A stretch of 59,798 bases of DNA. Origin: an uncultured Pelagibacteraceae bacterium. GTDB taxonomy: Bacteria > Pseudomonadota > Alphaproteobacteria > Pelagibacterales > Pelagibacteraceae. The notes beneath the pieces are model-generated. The model saw nothing but the letters and a program-made list of their open reading frames with translations. It did no database searches and was not told where the DNA came from. The stretch lies in contig CAJQRF010000017.1 of the NCBI GenBank assembly GCA_905612235.1, positions 1 to 59,798 of the forward strand, read 5' to 3'. Positions 10,636 to 18,757 of the stretch are shown piece by piece; positions within the stretch are counted from its first letter, which is position 1; each line of letters opens with the position of its first letter. Both the position numbers and the translations under genes were made by a program.

Positions 10636-11070
10636 ATGATCAGTGACTTAAAACCCTATGTAGAAAGACTCAGATCTTCTGGTCTTAGACCAACAAAGCA
10701 AAGACTTTCAATATGCAAAGTGCTTTTTGACAGAAAAGCAACATTTCATTTTACCATTGATCAATTAAAAAAAAAAATTGAAAAAAGTAGAAAAAGTAAA
10801 ATTTCTTTAGCTACTGTTTATAATACGGTGCACGCTTTTAAAAATAATGGTTACTTAAAAGAAATCTCTTTACGAGGTAACAAAACATTTTTTGATACGA
10901 ACGTTACAAGTCATTATCATTTTTATGATTATGAAACAGGCGAGTTAATGGATATAAAAAATGAAGAAATTATTGTTAATAAATTACCGCTTGCTCCAAA
11001 AGGAAAAAAAATTAAAGATGTAGAAATTATAGTAAGAGTTGCGAACAATAATCATAATCAAAAAAAATAA
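10636..11070 (+). CDS. irr: Fur-family iron response regulator, Irr type
   Basis: The 144-residue protein has an N-terminal winged helix (LRSSGLRPTKQRLSICKVLF, then SLATVYNTVHAF) and a short metal- or haem-binding dimer domain. The stretch KTFFDTNVTSHYHFYD matches the Irr subgroup, in which a His-x-His site binds haem in rhizobial Irr. In alphaproteobacteria Irr represses or activates iron and haem genes when haem is low. An Irr-type palindrome overlaps its own -10 region, which suggests autoregulation, and a second copy precedes the downstream rubrerythrin gene. A Fur or PerR-like peroxide role cannot be excluded from sequence alone. Confidence 0.85.
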   Translation: MISDLKPYVERLRSSGLRPTKQRLSICKVLFDRKATFHFTIDQLKKKIEKSRKSKISLATVYNTVHAFKNNGYLKEISLRGNKTFFDTNVTSHYHFYDYETGELMDIKNEEIIVNKLPLAPKGKKIKDVEIIVRVANNNHNQKK

Positions 11071-11099
11071 CTATAATTTAAAATTTTTTTTTTTAAAAC

Positions 11100-11139
11100 G
11101 ATTCTAAAGTATTGACTTACAGTTTAGAATCATTATAAG
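11100..11139 (+). promoter_or_regulatory. Promoter and Irr-type operator of the rubrerythrin operon
   Basis: TTGACT (11112-11117) and TATAAG (11134-11139) are spaced by 16 bp. The box TTTAGAA-TCA-TTATAAG (11123-11139) covers the -10 and resembles the irr operator. A perfect 9-bp inverted repeat GATTCTAAA (11100-11108) / TTTAGAATC (11123-11131) flanks the -35 element, giving three half-sites in all. A repressor bound here would block polymerase. Confidence 0.7.
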
Positions 11140-11158
11140 TTATATTTACTAACATAAT

Positions 11159-11164
11159 AGGAGG
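11159..11164 (+). promoter_or_regulatory. Unusually strong Shine-Dalgarno of the rubrerythrin gene
   Basis: The sequence AGGAGG (preceded by AT) ends about 7 nt before the ATG at 11172. It is the most perfect SD seen in the window, where most genes have weak or no SD, and suggests high-level translation of rubrerythrin. Confidence 0.7.
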
Positions 11165-11171
11165 AAACAAA

Positions 11172-11585
11172 ATGGCACTAAAAGGAAGCAAAACTGAAAA
11201 TAATTTAAAAGAAGCATTTGCTGGCGAAAGTCAAGCAAACCGTAGATATCTTTATTTTGCACAAAAAGCAGATGTGGAAGGGTATAATGATGTTGCTTCA
11301 GTGTTCAGATCAACAGCCGAAGGAGAAACTGGGCATGCTCACGGTCATTTAGAGTTTTTAGAAGAGGTTGGAGATCCAGCTACTGGAAAGCCAATAGGAG
11401 AAACTAAAGATAATCTAGCGTCAGCGGTTGCGGGTGAAACACATGAGTACACTGATATGTACCCAGGTATGGCAAAAACAGCAAGAAAAGAAGGTTTTGA
11501 AGAAATAGCAGACTGGTTTGAAACATTAGCGAAAGCTGAAAAATCTCACGCAGGCAAATTTCAAAAAACATTAGACTCAATCTAA
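11172..11585 (+). CDS. rbr: Rubrerythrin (diiron domain only)
   Basis: Rubrerythrins reduce hydrogen peroxide at a ferritin-like diiron centre. The 137-residue protein shows repeated E..H-type ligand motifs: FAGESQANRRYLYFAQKA, AEGETGHAHGHLEFL, AGETHEYTDMYPGMA and LAKAEKSHAGKF. It contains no cysteine and ends right after the four-helix domain, so the C-terminal rubredoxin [Fe(SCys)4] domain of classical rubrerythrin (about 190 residues) is missing. Electrons must come from another protein; the Fe-S protein encoded next is the obvious candidate. The promoter carries Irr-type boxes and the SD is near perfect, suggesting strong, iron-controlled expression. Confidence 0.92.
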   Translation: MALKGSKTENNLKEAFAGESQANRRYLYFAQKADVEGYNDVASVFRSTAEGETGHAHGHLEFLEEVGDPATGKPIGETKDNLASAVAGETHEYTDMYPGMAKTARKEGFEEIADWFETLAKAEKSHAGKFQKTLDSI

Positions 11586-11596
11586 AAAGTAAAATA

Positions 11597-11623
11597 TTTT
11601 GGTGGGGTAAATCTCCACCAAAA
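11597..11623 (+). other. Hairpin in the rubrerythrin to Fe-S gene spacer
   Basis: TTTTGGTGGGG (11597-11607) pairs with CTCCACCAAAA (11613-11623) around loop TAAAT, an 11-bp stem with one G-T pair. It is followed by A residues, not T residues, so it is not a standard terminator on this strand. It lies 12 nt before the next ATG and may stabilise the rubrerythrin mRNA or reduce translation of the gene behind it. Confidence 0.6.
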
Positions 11624-11634
11624 AAAAATTTAAA

Positions 11635-12966
11635 ATGAATAAAGAAGGTAGTACGGAAGCGCCTAAGCGACATCCGGTAAATTTTAATCATCCAGATTTT
11701 ATAAATCAAAAAAAATTGGATGATGAAATGAGAAGAGTCTTTGATATTTGTCATGGCTGCAGAAGATGTTTTAATCTTTGTGATAGTTTCCCAAAACTTT
11801 TTGACATGATTGATGAGTCAAAAAATGAGGATGTAGAGAGTTTATCAAGTGATCAATTTTCACCAGTTGTAGATTCTTGCACACTTTGCGACATGTGTTT
11901 TATGACAAAATGCCCTTATGTACCACCTCATGAATTTGATTTAGATTTTCCACATTTAATGCTCAGATACAGAACATTACAAAAAAAACAAAATAAACTT
12001 CCATTAATTACAGCACAATTAGCTCGAATAGATAGAAATGCCAAAATTGGAGTTATGTTTTCAGGATTTATCAACTGGATTTTAAATACTAAAAATACCT
12101 TTTTTAGGAAAATATTAGAATTGATAGTTGGTATAGATAAAAGAGTTAAACTTCCATTGTATAATTCTGAAACTTTTACTAATTACTTTAAAAAAAATAA
12201 TAAACTTATAAAAATAGGTAGACCAATCAACGATAGAAAAGTAGTTATTTATTCAACATGTTTTGTAAATTTTAATAAAAAAGATACAGGAATAGCTGCG
12301 CTAAAGGTTTTAAAAAAAAATGGAGTAGAGGTACAAGAAACTTACCCTGGGTGTTGTGGAATGCCTTTTTTAGAGCAAGCAGATTTACCAAAAGTAGTTG
12401 AGCAAGCAAAAAAAGTATCAAAAGATCTATTAGCTTGGGTAGATAAGGGTTATCAAGTGATTACTCTTACAGCCAGCTGTGGACTGATGTTAAAGTTCGA
12501 ATGGCCATTATTATTGCCAGAGAATAAAGATATTAAAAAGTTATCAAAAAACGTCAGTGATATTGATGAATATATAGTTGATATTTCAAATAAAGAAGGT
12601 TTAGCAGAAGGTCTTCATGAAATTGATGGTGGAGTGACAGTTCATAACGCATGTCATGCTAGAGCTCAGAATATGGGTATTAAAGCTAGAGACATGCTTA
12701 AATTAATTCCAAATATTAAAATTGATGTAGTTGAAAGATGTGCTGGCCACGGTGGAACTTTTGGTGTCATGAAAGAAACTCACAATCTAGCATTGAAAGT
12801 TGGAAGACCCACAGCAAGACAGATTAAAAGTAAAAATAATAAATACATGGCTTCAGATTGCCCACTAGCAGGAAAACATTTAAAACAATTGGAGCAGGAC
12901 ACAAAGATTTCTAACGATGAGGCATTACACCCTATAGAATTATTAGCAAAGTCATATAAATTATGA
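11635..12966 (+). CDS. Fe-S oxidoreductase with two 4Fe-4S motifs and CCG domains (GlpC/heterodisulfide-reductase-like)
   Basis: The 443-residue protein has two ferredoxin-type clusters near the N-terminus: Cys 39, 42, 45, 49 and Cys 82, 85, 88, 93. The second has four residues between the last two cysteines instead of the usual three. Two CCG-type domains follow: YSTCF ... PGCCGMPF (about 207-245) and NACHARAQ ... RCAGHGGTFG (about 338-377); in the second the CCG is CAG. Such proteins (GlpC, HdrB and glycolate oxidase Fe-S subunits) pass electrons to membrane or partner enzymes. Position directly after a rubrerythrin without rubredoxin suggests it supplies that enzyme. The exact acceptor is unknown. 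It overlaps the next gene by ATGA. Confidence 0.85.
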   Translation: MNKEGSTEAPKRHPVNFNHPDFINQKKLDDEMRRVFDICHGCRRCFNLCDSFPKLFDMIDESKNEDVESLSSDQFSPVVDSCTLCDMCFMTKCPYVPPHEFDLDFPHLMLRYRTLQKKQNKLPLITAQLARIDRNAKIGVMFSGFINWILNTKNTFFRKILELIVGIDKRVKLPLYNSETFTNYFKKNNKLIKIGRPINDRKVVIYSTCFVNFNKKDTGIAALKVLKKNGVEVQETYPGCCGMPFLEQADLPKVVEQAKKVSKDLLAWVDKGYQVITLTASCGLMLKFEWPLLLPENKDIKKLSKNVSDIDEYIVDISNKEGLAEGLHEIDGGVTVHNACHARAQNMGIKARDMLKLIPNIKIDVVERCAGHGGTFGVMKETHNLALKVGRPTARQIKSKNNKYMASDCPLAGKHLKQLEQDTKISNDEALHPIELLAKSYKL

Positions 12967-13562
12967 TCATGACTAAAGAAAATAAATTTATTGAGAAAAA
13001 TGATTTAATTGCGTTTGAAGTGTATGCAAAAAATAGAAAAAACATTAGAAAAGAATTAGTGGAGTTTAAAAAGAATAGACGAGTATCAATAGGACCATAT
13101 GCAACTTTTTATTTTGAGAGTTTTGAAACAATGCTAGCTCAAGTGCAAGAGATGTTGCATATAGAAAAAGGTGGAGATGAACAATTAAAAGATGAATTAA
13201 ACGCATACAATCCTTTAGTCCCCAAAGGCAAAGAGCTTGTTGCAACTCTAATGTTTGAAATTGACGACCCTATTTTAAGATCTAACTTTTTAGGTAAAGT
13301 AGGTGGAATAGAAAAAACTGTTTGTATTGAAATTGGTAAAGAAAAAATTAAAGCAGTTTCGGAAAAGGATGTTGATAGAACCTCAGCAGAAGGAAAAGCA
13401 TCATCAGTACAATTTTTACATTTTAACTTTTCTGAAGAGCAAATTAAAAAATTTAAAGATTCAAGTAATTTAATTATAATTAAAATTGATCATAATTTGT
13501 ACAGTCATTCTACAAAGATTTTAAAAGATACAAGAAGCTCATTAGTAAGAGATTTTATTTAA
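12963..13562 (+). CDS. DUF3501 family protein of unknown function
   Basis: The 199-residue soluble protein matches, from memory, the DUF3501 family that accompanies rubrerythrin and the CCG Fe-S protein in many proteobacteria. Visible features are a basic KNRRVSIGPYATFYFESFETMLAQVQEML segment (positions about 38-66) and a central LVPKGKELVATLMFEIDDP region. There are no signal peptide, membrane helices or obvious metal-ligand motif, and only one cysteine. The ATG overlaps the TGA of the Fe-S gene, so translation is probably coupled; an ATG two codons later (12969) is an alternative start. Its job is unknown; context implies peroxide or iron stress. The 3' end overlaps the convergent SH3-protein gene by 8 bp. 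Confidence 0.8.
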   Translation: MIMTKENKFIEKNDLIAFEVYAKNRKNIRKELVEFKKNRRVSIGPYATFYFESFETMLAQVQEMLHIEKGGDEQLKDELNAYNPLVPKGKELVATLMFEIDDPILRSNFLGKVGGIEKTVCIEIGKEKIKAVSEKDVDRTSAEGKASSVQFLHFNFSEEQIKKFKDSSNLIIIKIDHNLYSHSTKILKDTRSSLVRDFI

Positions 13563-14022
13563 TTTTCCCCCACAGAGTATTTTTTAAAATCCATCCTTTG
13601 TAGTCCTCTGAAATAATCTTACACCAATTTTTTCGACATTTTTTTATAAGGATTAATCTACCATTCTCAAGTTTTGCTATGGGTTTTGAAAAAATGGTAG
13701 ATTTTTTATAAAGAATAGAGTTTTTTTTTATATTTATAGCAGATTTTTTTTTTGATAATTGAGAAACATGTATCCATCCAGAATTATTTTCAAAATCTTT
13801 TATTTTTCTCCAATTTTCTAATTTATCTATGATTACAACAGGTAAATATTTTTTTTTATAAACTAATTTAATAGGATATTCAAATGATGGCCCTTGTCTT
13901 AAATTTACTTCATTATTTTTTAATGTTAAAAAATTATCGCTAGCAAAAGCATTTGTTTGAAAAAACAAATTTAGAAATAAATAAATTAAAAAAATAAGAT
14001 AATTTTTATTTTCTTTTTCCAT
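13555..14022 (-). CDS. Exported protein with bacterial SH3 domains
   Basis: The 155-residue product starts with a charged stretch and a hydrophobic helix (about residues 9-22) ending in a plausible signal-peptidase site after NAFA, so it is probably periplasmic. The mature part shows an SH3b pattern: VNLRQGPSFEYPI (about 40-52), ENWRKIKDFENNSGWIHVSQL (about 69-89), then a second half ending in CRKNWCKIISEDYKGWILKNTLWG. Bacterial SH3 domains often bind peptidoglycan. Two cysteines five residues apart could form a disulfide. It overlaps the upstream thiF/moeB-like gene by 17 bp and the convergent DUF3501 gene by 8 bp. Its specific role is unknown. Confidence 0.8.
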   Translation of the reverse strand: MEKENKNYLIFLIYLFLNLFFQTNAFASDNFLTLKNNEVNLRQGPSFEYPIKLVYKKKYLPVVIIDKLENWRKIKDFENNSGWIHVSQLSKKKSAINIKKNSILYKKSTIFSKPIAKLENGRLILIKKCRKNWCKIISEDYKGWILKNTLWGKIK

Positions 14023-14767
14023 TACAATAACAGTCAGATCGTTTATTAAGTTTTACTTTTCTAAATGTAAGTTTTAATCCATCAATAATTAAAATATGTC
14101 CACAAAGTGAGTCACCAATCTCAAGAATTTCTTTTATTACCTCATTTGCTTGAATAGTTCCAATTATTCCTCCCATTGTACCTATAACACCATCATATTC
14201 ACAATTATCGACATCAGGATTTAAAGGGACATCTGGGATAAAACATCTCAAGCAGGGTGATTTTTTTCTACGAAAATTAAAAGTATAAACTTGACCATCA
14301 AACTTACTTATAGCTCCAGAAATTAAAATTTTTTTATTTTTTAAGCAGTAGTCATTTATTAGAAAACGGGTGCTAAAATTATCACTACCATCCACTATTA
14401 AGCTAAAGTTTTTAGCAATTTGATTTATATTTTTTTTTGATAAATTTTTATAAAATGGCTTAAAATTTAAATCAGGATTTATTTCTTTTAATTTTTTTAT
14501 GATTGTTGATGACTTCTTCTTTTTTATATCTTTGGTTGTGAAAGCTATTTGTCGAGTAAGATTAGATATGTCAATATGATCTTTATCAACAATTCCAATC
14601 GTTCCAACTCCTAAAGCAGCTAAATATATTGCTATTGGTGATCCTAAACCTCCAGCACCAACAATCAAAACACTAGATTTTAAGATTTTTTTTTGTCCAA
14701 TAAAACCAACTTTTTTTAAAATTAATTGTCTTGAATATCTGTCTATTTGCTTTTTAGAAAATTTCAT
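14006..14767 (-). CDS. E1-like adenylyltransferase (ThiF/MoeB/HesA family)
   Basis: These enzymes adenylate the C-terminal glycine of small sulfur carriers such as ThiS or MoaD. The 253-residue protein begins with the family RYSRQLIL motif, has the nucleotide-binding loop GAGGLGSP (about 37-44), DxDxxxxSNLxRQ as DKDHIDISNLTRQ (about 61-73) and the zinc-binding CLRC (about 174-177) and CYC near the end. NCEYDGVIG (about 190) carries a candidate catalytic cysteine. ThiF and MoeB cannot be separated by sequence here, and no sulfur-carrier gene is adjacent. It sits between dut and the SH3 gene in the same-strand run from ubiE. Confidence 0.88.
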   Translation of the reverse strand: MKFSKKQIDRYSRQLILKKVGFIGQKKILKSSVLIVGAGGLGSPIAIYLAALGVGTIGIVDKDHIDISNLTRQIAFTTKDIKKKKSSTIIKKLKEINPDLNFKPFYKNLSKKNINQIAKNFSLIVDGSDNFSTRFLINDYCLKNKKILISGAISKFDGQVYTFNFRRKKSPCLRCFIPDVPLNPDVDNCEYDGVIGTMGGIIGTIQANEVIKEILEIGDSLCGHILIIDGLKLTFRKVKLNKRSDCYCNGKRK

Positions 14768-14776
14768 TCAAAATTA

Positions 14777-15214
14777 TTATTTACCTGTTGATCCAAATCC
14801 TTTTTTTCCTCTTAAAGTATTAGGTAAACTTTCCGCTTCTTCTAAATCCATTTTATGGATAGGTACGAGAACCATTTGAGCAACTCTATCTTTATTATTA
14901 ATAACAAACTCCTTAGAACCATGATTAAAAAGTATTATTTTAATTTCACCTCTGTAATCACTATCAATTGTCCCTGGTGTATTTAAAACAGATATATTAT
15001 TTTTTGCAGCCAGACCTGATCTAGGTCTTATTTGTATTTCGTATTCTTCAGAAAAAGCAACCGAAAGTCCAGTGGGGACTAAGCATGAGCTTTTTGGCAG
15101 TAATTTAATTGGTTGATCTATAAAAGCCATTAAATCTAAGCCAGAAGCGCCTGCTGTTTTGTACGAAGGCGTTTCTACGTCTGGATCTATTTTTTTAATT
15201 AATACTTTTACCAT
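14777..15214 (-). CDS. dut: Deoxyuridine 5'-triphosphate nucleotidohydrolase
   Basis: dUTPase hydrolyses dUTP to dUMP, supplying thymidylate synthesis and keeping uracil out of DNA. The 145-residue length is typical of the homotrimeric enzyme. All family motifs are visible: AGASGLDL (motif 1), RPRSGLAAKN (2), GTIDSDYRGEIK with the catalytic Asp (3), NKDRVAQMV (4) and the C-terminal KGFGSTGK arm (5). The coaBC-dut gap is 6 bp; pairing with coaBC is common in bacteria. Confidence 0.96.
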   Translation of the reverse strand: MVKVLIKKIDPDVETPSYKTAGASGLDLMAFIDQPIKLLPKSSCLVPTGLSVAFSEEYEIQIRPRSGLAAKNNISVLNTPGTIDSDYRGEIKIILFNHGSKEFVINNKDRVAQMVLVPIHKMDLEEAESLPNTLRGKKGFGSTGK

Positions 15215-15220
15215 TAAATT

Positions 15221-16426
15221 TTAATTTAACTGGTTGATAACCCTATCAATAATTTCATCTGCGATTGCTGATTTTTTTTTCTTAGAAAGATTTTCATTTT
15301 TAATTTTTGTATCCTTATAAAAAATTTCAACTTCGTTAAAATCTGAATCAAAGCCAATAGATTTTTTAGAAACATCATTTGCAATAATCCAATCACAATT
15401 TTTTTCTATTAATTTTACTTCTGCATTTTCTTTTAGATCATCTGTTTCTGCAGCAAATCCAATTACAAGTTTCGGTCTTAGTGAATTATGATTTGAAACA
15501 TAGTGTAAAATATCAACATTTTTTTCTAAAGTTAAATTTAAAAAATCTTCCTTTTTTATCTTTTTTTCTTTTTTTTCTTTAATTTTAAAGTCTGATACAG
15601 CTGCAGAAAATATAGCAACATCAACCGGCAAGTTATCTTGTACAGCTTCAAACATTTGCTTTGCAGTTTCCACTTTTATTAAATTCACGTTTTTGTTTAT
15701 TTCTAAATTACTGGGTCCAGATATAAGTGTAGTTTCAAAACCTTTTTTGGACAAAGATTTTGCTATTTCGAATCCTTGTTTGCCACTTGATCTATTGCTT
15801 ATAAATCTAACAGGGTCAATATATTCATGCGTAGGTCCAGCTGTAATTAAAACTTTAAATTTTTTATTTGTTTTTAAATTTGAAAAATAATTCTCAATTT
15901 CAGTAATTATTTTATTTGGCTCTGTCATTTTTCCTTCACCATATTCTCCACACGCCATATCACCAATTTCTGGTCCAATTATTTTATAATTAAAACTTTT
16001 TAGCTTACTAAGATTTTCTTTAGTTGACGAATGTTCCCACATCCTAACATTCATAGCTGGTGTTAAAAAAATATCTTTGTCTGAAGCGAGGATTACGGTT
16101 GAGGCTAAGTCATTGGCTGATCCATTGCTTAATTTTGAAATAGTGTTAGCTGTTATTGGCGCAACAAGAATTACATCAGCCCATCTAGAAAGTGAAATAT
16201 GATTCATTTCTGCTTCATTTTCAGCACTAAATAAGTCATCATACACTTTATCTTGAGAGAGAGATGCAATAGATAATGGTGTAACAAATTCTTTTGCACT
16301 TTCTGTTAAAATTGTTTTAACCTCAGCACCTTTTTTTTTCAATAGTCTGATTAATTCTAAACTTTTATATGCTGAAATTCCCCCGCAAATAATAAGAAGT
16401 ATTTTTTTTTCTATTAAATTGTTCAT
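15221..16426 (-). CDS. coaBC: Phosphopantothenoylcysteine decarboxylase / phosphopantothenate-cysteine ligase
   Basis: This bifunctional enzyme performs the second and third steps of coenzyme A synthesis from pantothenate. The 401-residue protein has an N-terminal flavin-dependent decarboxylase domain (about 1-185) with the PAMNVRMW segment and the active-site cysteine in MACGEYGEGKM (about 158), then a C-terminal ligase domain starting at VLITAGPTHEYIDPVRFISN (about 190) with the SSGKQGFEIA nucleotide region. The length is standard. It lies 10 bp downstream of ubiB and just before dut on the same strand. Confidence 0.95.
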   Translation of the reverse strand: MNNLIEKKILLIICGGISAYKSLELIRLLKKKGAEVKTILTESAKEFVTPLSIASLSQDKVYDDLFSAENEAEMNHISLSRWADVILVAPITANTISKLSNGSANDLASTVILASDKDIFLTPAMNVRMWEHSSTKENLSKLKSFNYKIIGPEIGDMACGEYGEGKMTEPNKIITEIENYFSNLKTNKKFKVLITAGPTHEYIDPVRFISNRSSGKQGFEIAKSLSKKGFETTLISGPSNLEINKNVNLIKVETAKQMFEAVQDNLPVDVAIFSAAVSDFKIKEKKEKKIKKEDFLNLTLEKNVDILHYVSNHNSLRPKLVIGFAAETDDLKENAEVKLIEKNCDWIIANDVSKKSIGFDSDFNEVEIFYKDTKIKNENLSKKKKSAIADEIIDRVINQLN

Positions 16427-16436
16427 ATACTTAATA

Positions 16437-18002
16437 TTAGAATACTATGAGCACAAAAATTACAAGTATTAAAACTCCACCTATCATTTTATTTCTTATT
16501 AACTCTAGTTTTAATTCTTCTTCTCTTAAACTATTATTTTTTAACATGTTAGGATTGAACTTGCCTTCAGCTATTAAAGACATTACATCATTTGCTTTAT
16601 CCATAATAATAGGTAGTTCTGGTAACCTTTTAAGAACCTCAGAAGCTTCACCAACCACTTCTTCAATTTTATTTACCGGATTTTTAATTTTTTTTAACCA
16701 ATCTTCTAGTATTGGTCTTGAAACATTCCAAATATTTGTATCAGGATCTAATTTTCTAGCAACACCTTCAACAACCACCATAGTCTTTTGTAAAAGCAAC
16801 AATTGTATCTGAGTTTCCATATTAAATTTTTCTGTAATTTCAAATAGTTGGCTTAATAATTTACTGCCTGATATATCTTTAACAGATTGGCCAAAAATAG
16901 GCTCCCCTATAGAACGTAGAGCTTGAGCAAATTCATCTCTTGAAATTGTTTTTGGAACCAATCCTGCCAGAAAATGTATCTCAGCAACTTTTTTATAATC
17001 TCTTTTAATAAAACCATAAAGAATTTCTGCTAAATATTTTTTATTTGTTTTACTTAATCTTCCCATTATTCCAAAATCTACAGGTGATATAAGACCATCT
17101 TTTGTCACAAATAGATTTCCTTGGTGCATATCAGCATGAAAAAAACCATCTCTAACTGCATGCCTAAGAAAATGTTGAATTAAATCTTTGGCAATTTTAT
17201 TGACATCAATATTCATTGATTTAAGTTTCTCAACTTCTCTAATTGAAATACCGTCAATTCTATCTAAACAGAGAATTTTTTTACTTGTTTGATTCCAATA
17301 AATTTTTGGAACTTTAAAACCAATATCATTTTTTGTGTTCTCATAAAGTTCAGTTGCAGCGGCAGCTTCAAATCTAAGATCCATTTCTAAATTTGTAATT
17401 TCACGAAGTAGTTGCACCACTTCAACTAGTTTTAATCTCTTAGTCTTTTTTACAAAACTTTTAATTATGTATGCTAACAGCATTAATGCGTCTAATTCGT
17501 CATTAAAGATTTTTTCAATATTTGGTCTTAATATTTTAATTGCCACATCTTTGTTTTGTCCATTAACATTAATATTAGCAAAGTGAACTTGCGCAATGGA
17601 AGCTGCCGCTACTGGCTCTGATATATTTGAAATTTGTTCAAAATTTTCTTTTCCCAATTCTCTTCTTAATATATTTTTTGCAACAAATAAGTCAAAGGCA
17701 GGCAACTTGTCTTGTAAACCTTCCAATTCATCCGCCGTTTTAGTCCCAATAATATCTGGTCTAGTAGCTAAAAACTGTCCCAATTTAATAAAAGTAGTTC
17801 CCATTCCTTGAAGTGCATCTCGTAAATTTCCTTCTGGAACTGAGTAATTTTTGTCTTTTTTGTTTTTAAAACTAAACCCTATTAAGAAAAAAAAAGCTTT
17901 TATAATAAAAGGAGGTGTGTGGATTTTGTAAATTGAATTAATTACCCCAGAGGTTGATAGCTTCCTTGCTATTTTAAACAACATAAAAAATTTTTTAAAC
18001 AT
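16437..18002 (-). CDS. ubiB: Ubiquinone biosynthesis accessory ATPase/kinase-like protein
   Basis: UbiB is an atypical (ABC1/ADCK) kinase-like protein required for ubiquinone production at the membrane. The KxGQ signature is present as FIKLGQFLATRPD, followed by the Ala-rich VAAASIAQVHFA loop, a VAIKILRP lysine, the HADMHQGNLFV catalytic loop and SPVDFGIMGRL. A C-terminal hydrophobic helix anchors it. I chose the ATG at 18002 (521 residues): it has a good GGAAAG SD six bases before it and follows the ubiE stop by one base. An upstream ATG at 18044 would put its first residues inside ubiE. Confidence 0.93.
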   Translation of the reverse strand: MFKKFFMLFKIARKLSTSGVINSIYKIHTPPFIIKAFFFLIGFSFKNKKDKNYSVPEGNLRDALQGMGTTFIKLGQFLATRPDIIGTKTADELEGLQDKLPAFDLFVAKNILRRELGKENFEQISNISEPVAAASIAQVHFANINVNGQNKDVAIKILRPNIEKIFNDELDALMLLAYIIKSFVKKTKRLKLVEVVQLLREITNLEMDLRFEAAAATELYENTKNDIGFKVPKIYWNQTSKKILCLDRIDGISIREVEKLKSMNIDVNKIAKDLIQHFLRHAVRDGFFHADMHQGNLFVTKDGLISPVDFGIMGRLSKTNKKYLAEILYGFIKRDYKKVAEIHFLAGLVPKTISRDEFAQALRSIGEPIFGQSVKDISGSKLLSQLFEITEKFNMETQIQLLLLQKTMVVVEGVARKLDPDTNIWNVSRPILEDWLKKIKNPVNKIEEVVGEASEVLKRLPELPIIMDKANDVMSLIAEGKFNPNMLKNNSLREEELKLELIRNKMIGGVLILVIFVLIVF

Positions 18003-18003
18003 T

Positions 18004-18708
18004 CTAAACTTTCCAAGCAGAATGTATTGCGGCAATTCCACCATTTAAATTTTTAAAGGTAACATTTTTAAAATTCTGTTTTTCAATTATTTTTAAAAAA
18101 TCTTCTTGGTTATAAAATTTTTCAATACTACTGACTAAATACTCGTATGGTTCAGATTTACCTACAATTATTTTTCCTATCGTAGGTAAAGATTTTGAAT
18201 AAAGCTTATAAAATTGATTTAAAAGATCATTTTGAACTTTTGAAAATTCTAGACATAAAAATCTACCACCAGGTTTTAAAACCCTATAAGCTTCATGGAG
18301 TGCTTTATTTATATTACTAAAATTTCTAATCCCAAAACTAATAGTATAATAGTCAAAATAATTATCTTTAAAGGGAAGTTTTTCTCCATCATTGCAAAAC
18401 CATTTCATGCTACTAGATCTATAATTTTTTTTTTTACTAATATTAAGCATTCCTTGATTCTCATCTACACAATATGCAAAACTTTCAAATTGAACTTTTT
18501 TTAAAAATAATTTTGCTATATCACCTGTTCCAGAAGCAACATCAATAAGTTTAGTGTTTCTTTGGGGGTTTAAAGAATCAATAAACTTTTTTTTCCATAT
18601 TCGATGGACGCCTAAAGACATTAAATCGTTCATAATATCGTATTTATCGAAAACATCTTTAAATACTTTTGTTACAAATCTTTCGTTATTTGTATGATAG
18701 GATTTCAT
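18004..18708 (-). CDS. ubiE: Demethylmenaquinone/2-octaprenyl-benzoquinol C-methyltransferase
   Basis: UbiE is the SAM-dependent C-methyltransferase of ubiquinone synthesis. The 234-residue protein shows the N-terminal VFDKYDIMNDLMSLGVHRIWK pattern, the SAM loop LIDVASGTGDIA (about 54-65), CNDGEKLPFKDNYFD, the GIRNF motif and RVLKPGGRFLCLEFSK. It is first in ubiE-ubiB-coaBC-dut and divergent from mutM, with 49 bp between them. A mutM-ubiE-ubiB grouping is usual in alphaproteobacteria. Confidence 0.95.
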   Translation of the reverse strand: MKSYHTNNERFVTKVFKDVFDKYDIMNDLMSLGVHRIWKKKFIDSLNPQRNTKLIDVASGTGDIAKLFLKKVQFESFAYCVDENQGMLNISKKKNYRSSSMKWFCNDGEKLPFKDNYFDYYTISFGIRNFSNINKALHEAYRVLKPGGRFLCLEFSKVQNDLLNQFYKLYSKSLPTIGKIIVGKSEPYEYLVSSIEKFYNQEDFLKIIEKQNFKNVTFKNLNGGIAAIHSAWKV

Positions 18709-18757
18709 TTAAATTAATAGATCATATGTTAAGTTTTTTCACAATATATAATTTGTC

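Noticed and set aside
11597-11634. Rho-independent terminator after rubrerythrin
   Set aside because: The stem is good, but the bases after it are A, not T, on this strand, and on the other strand the T-run precedes the stem. Reported only as a hairpin.
11404-11754. Minus-strand ORF across the rubrerythrin and Fe-S genes
   Set aside because: It overlaps two clear genes, is rich in Phe and Leu as antisense of Lys/Glu codons usually is, and matches no family.
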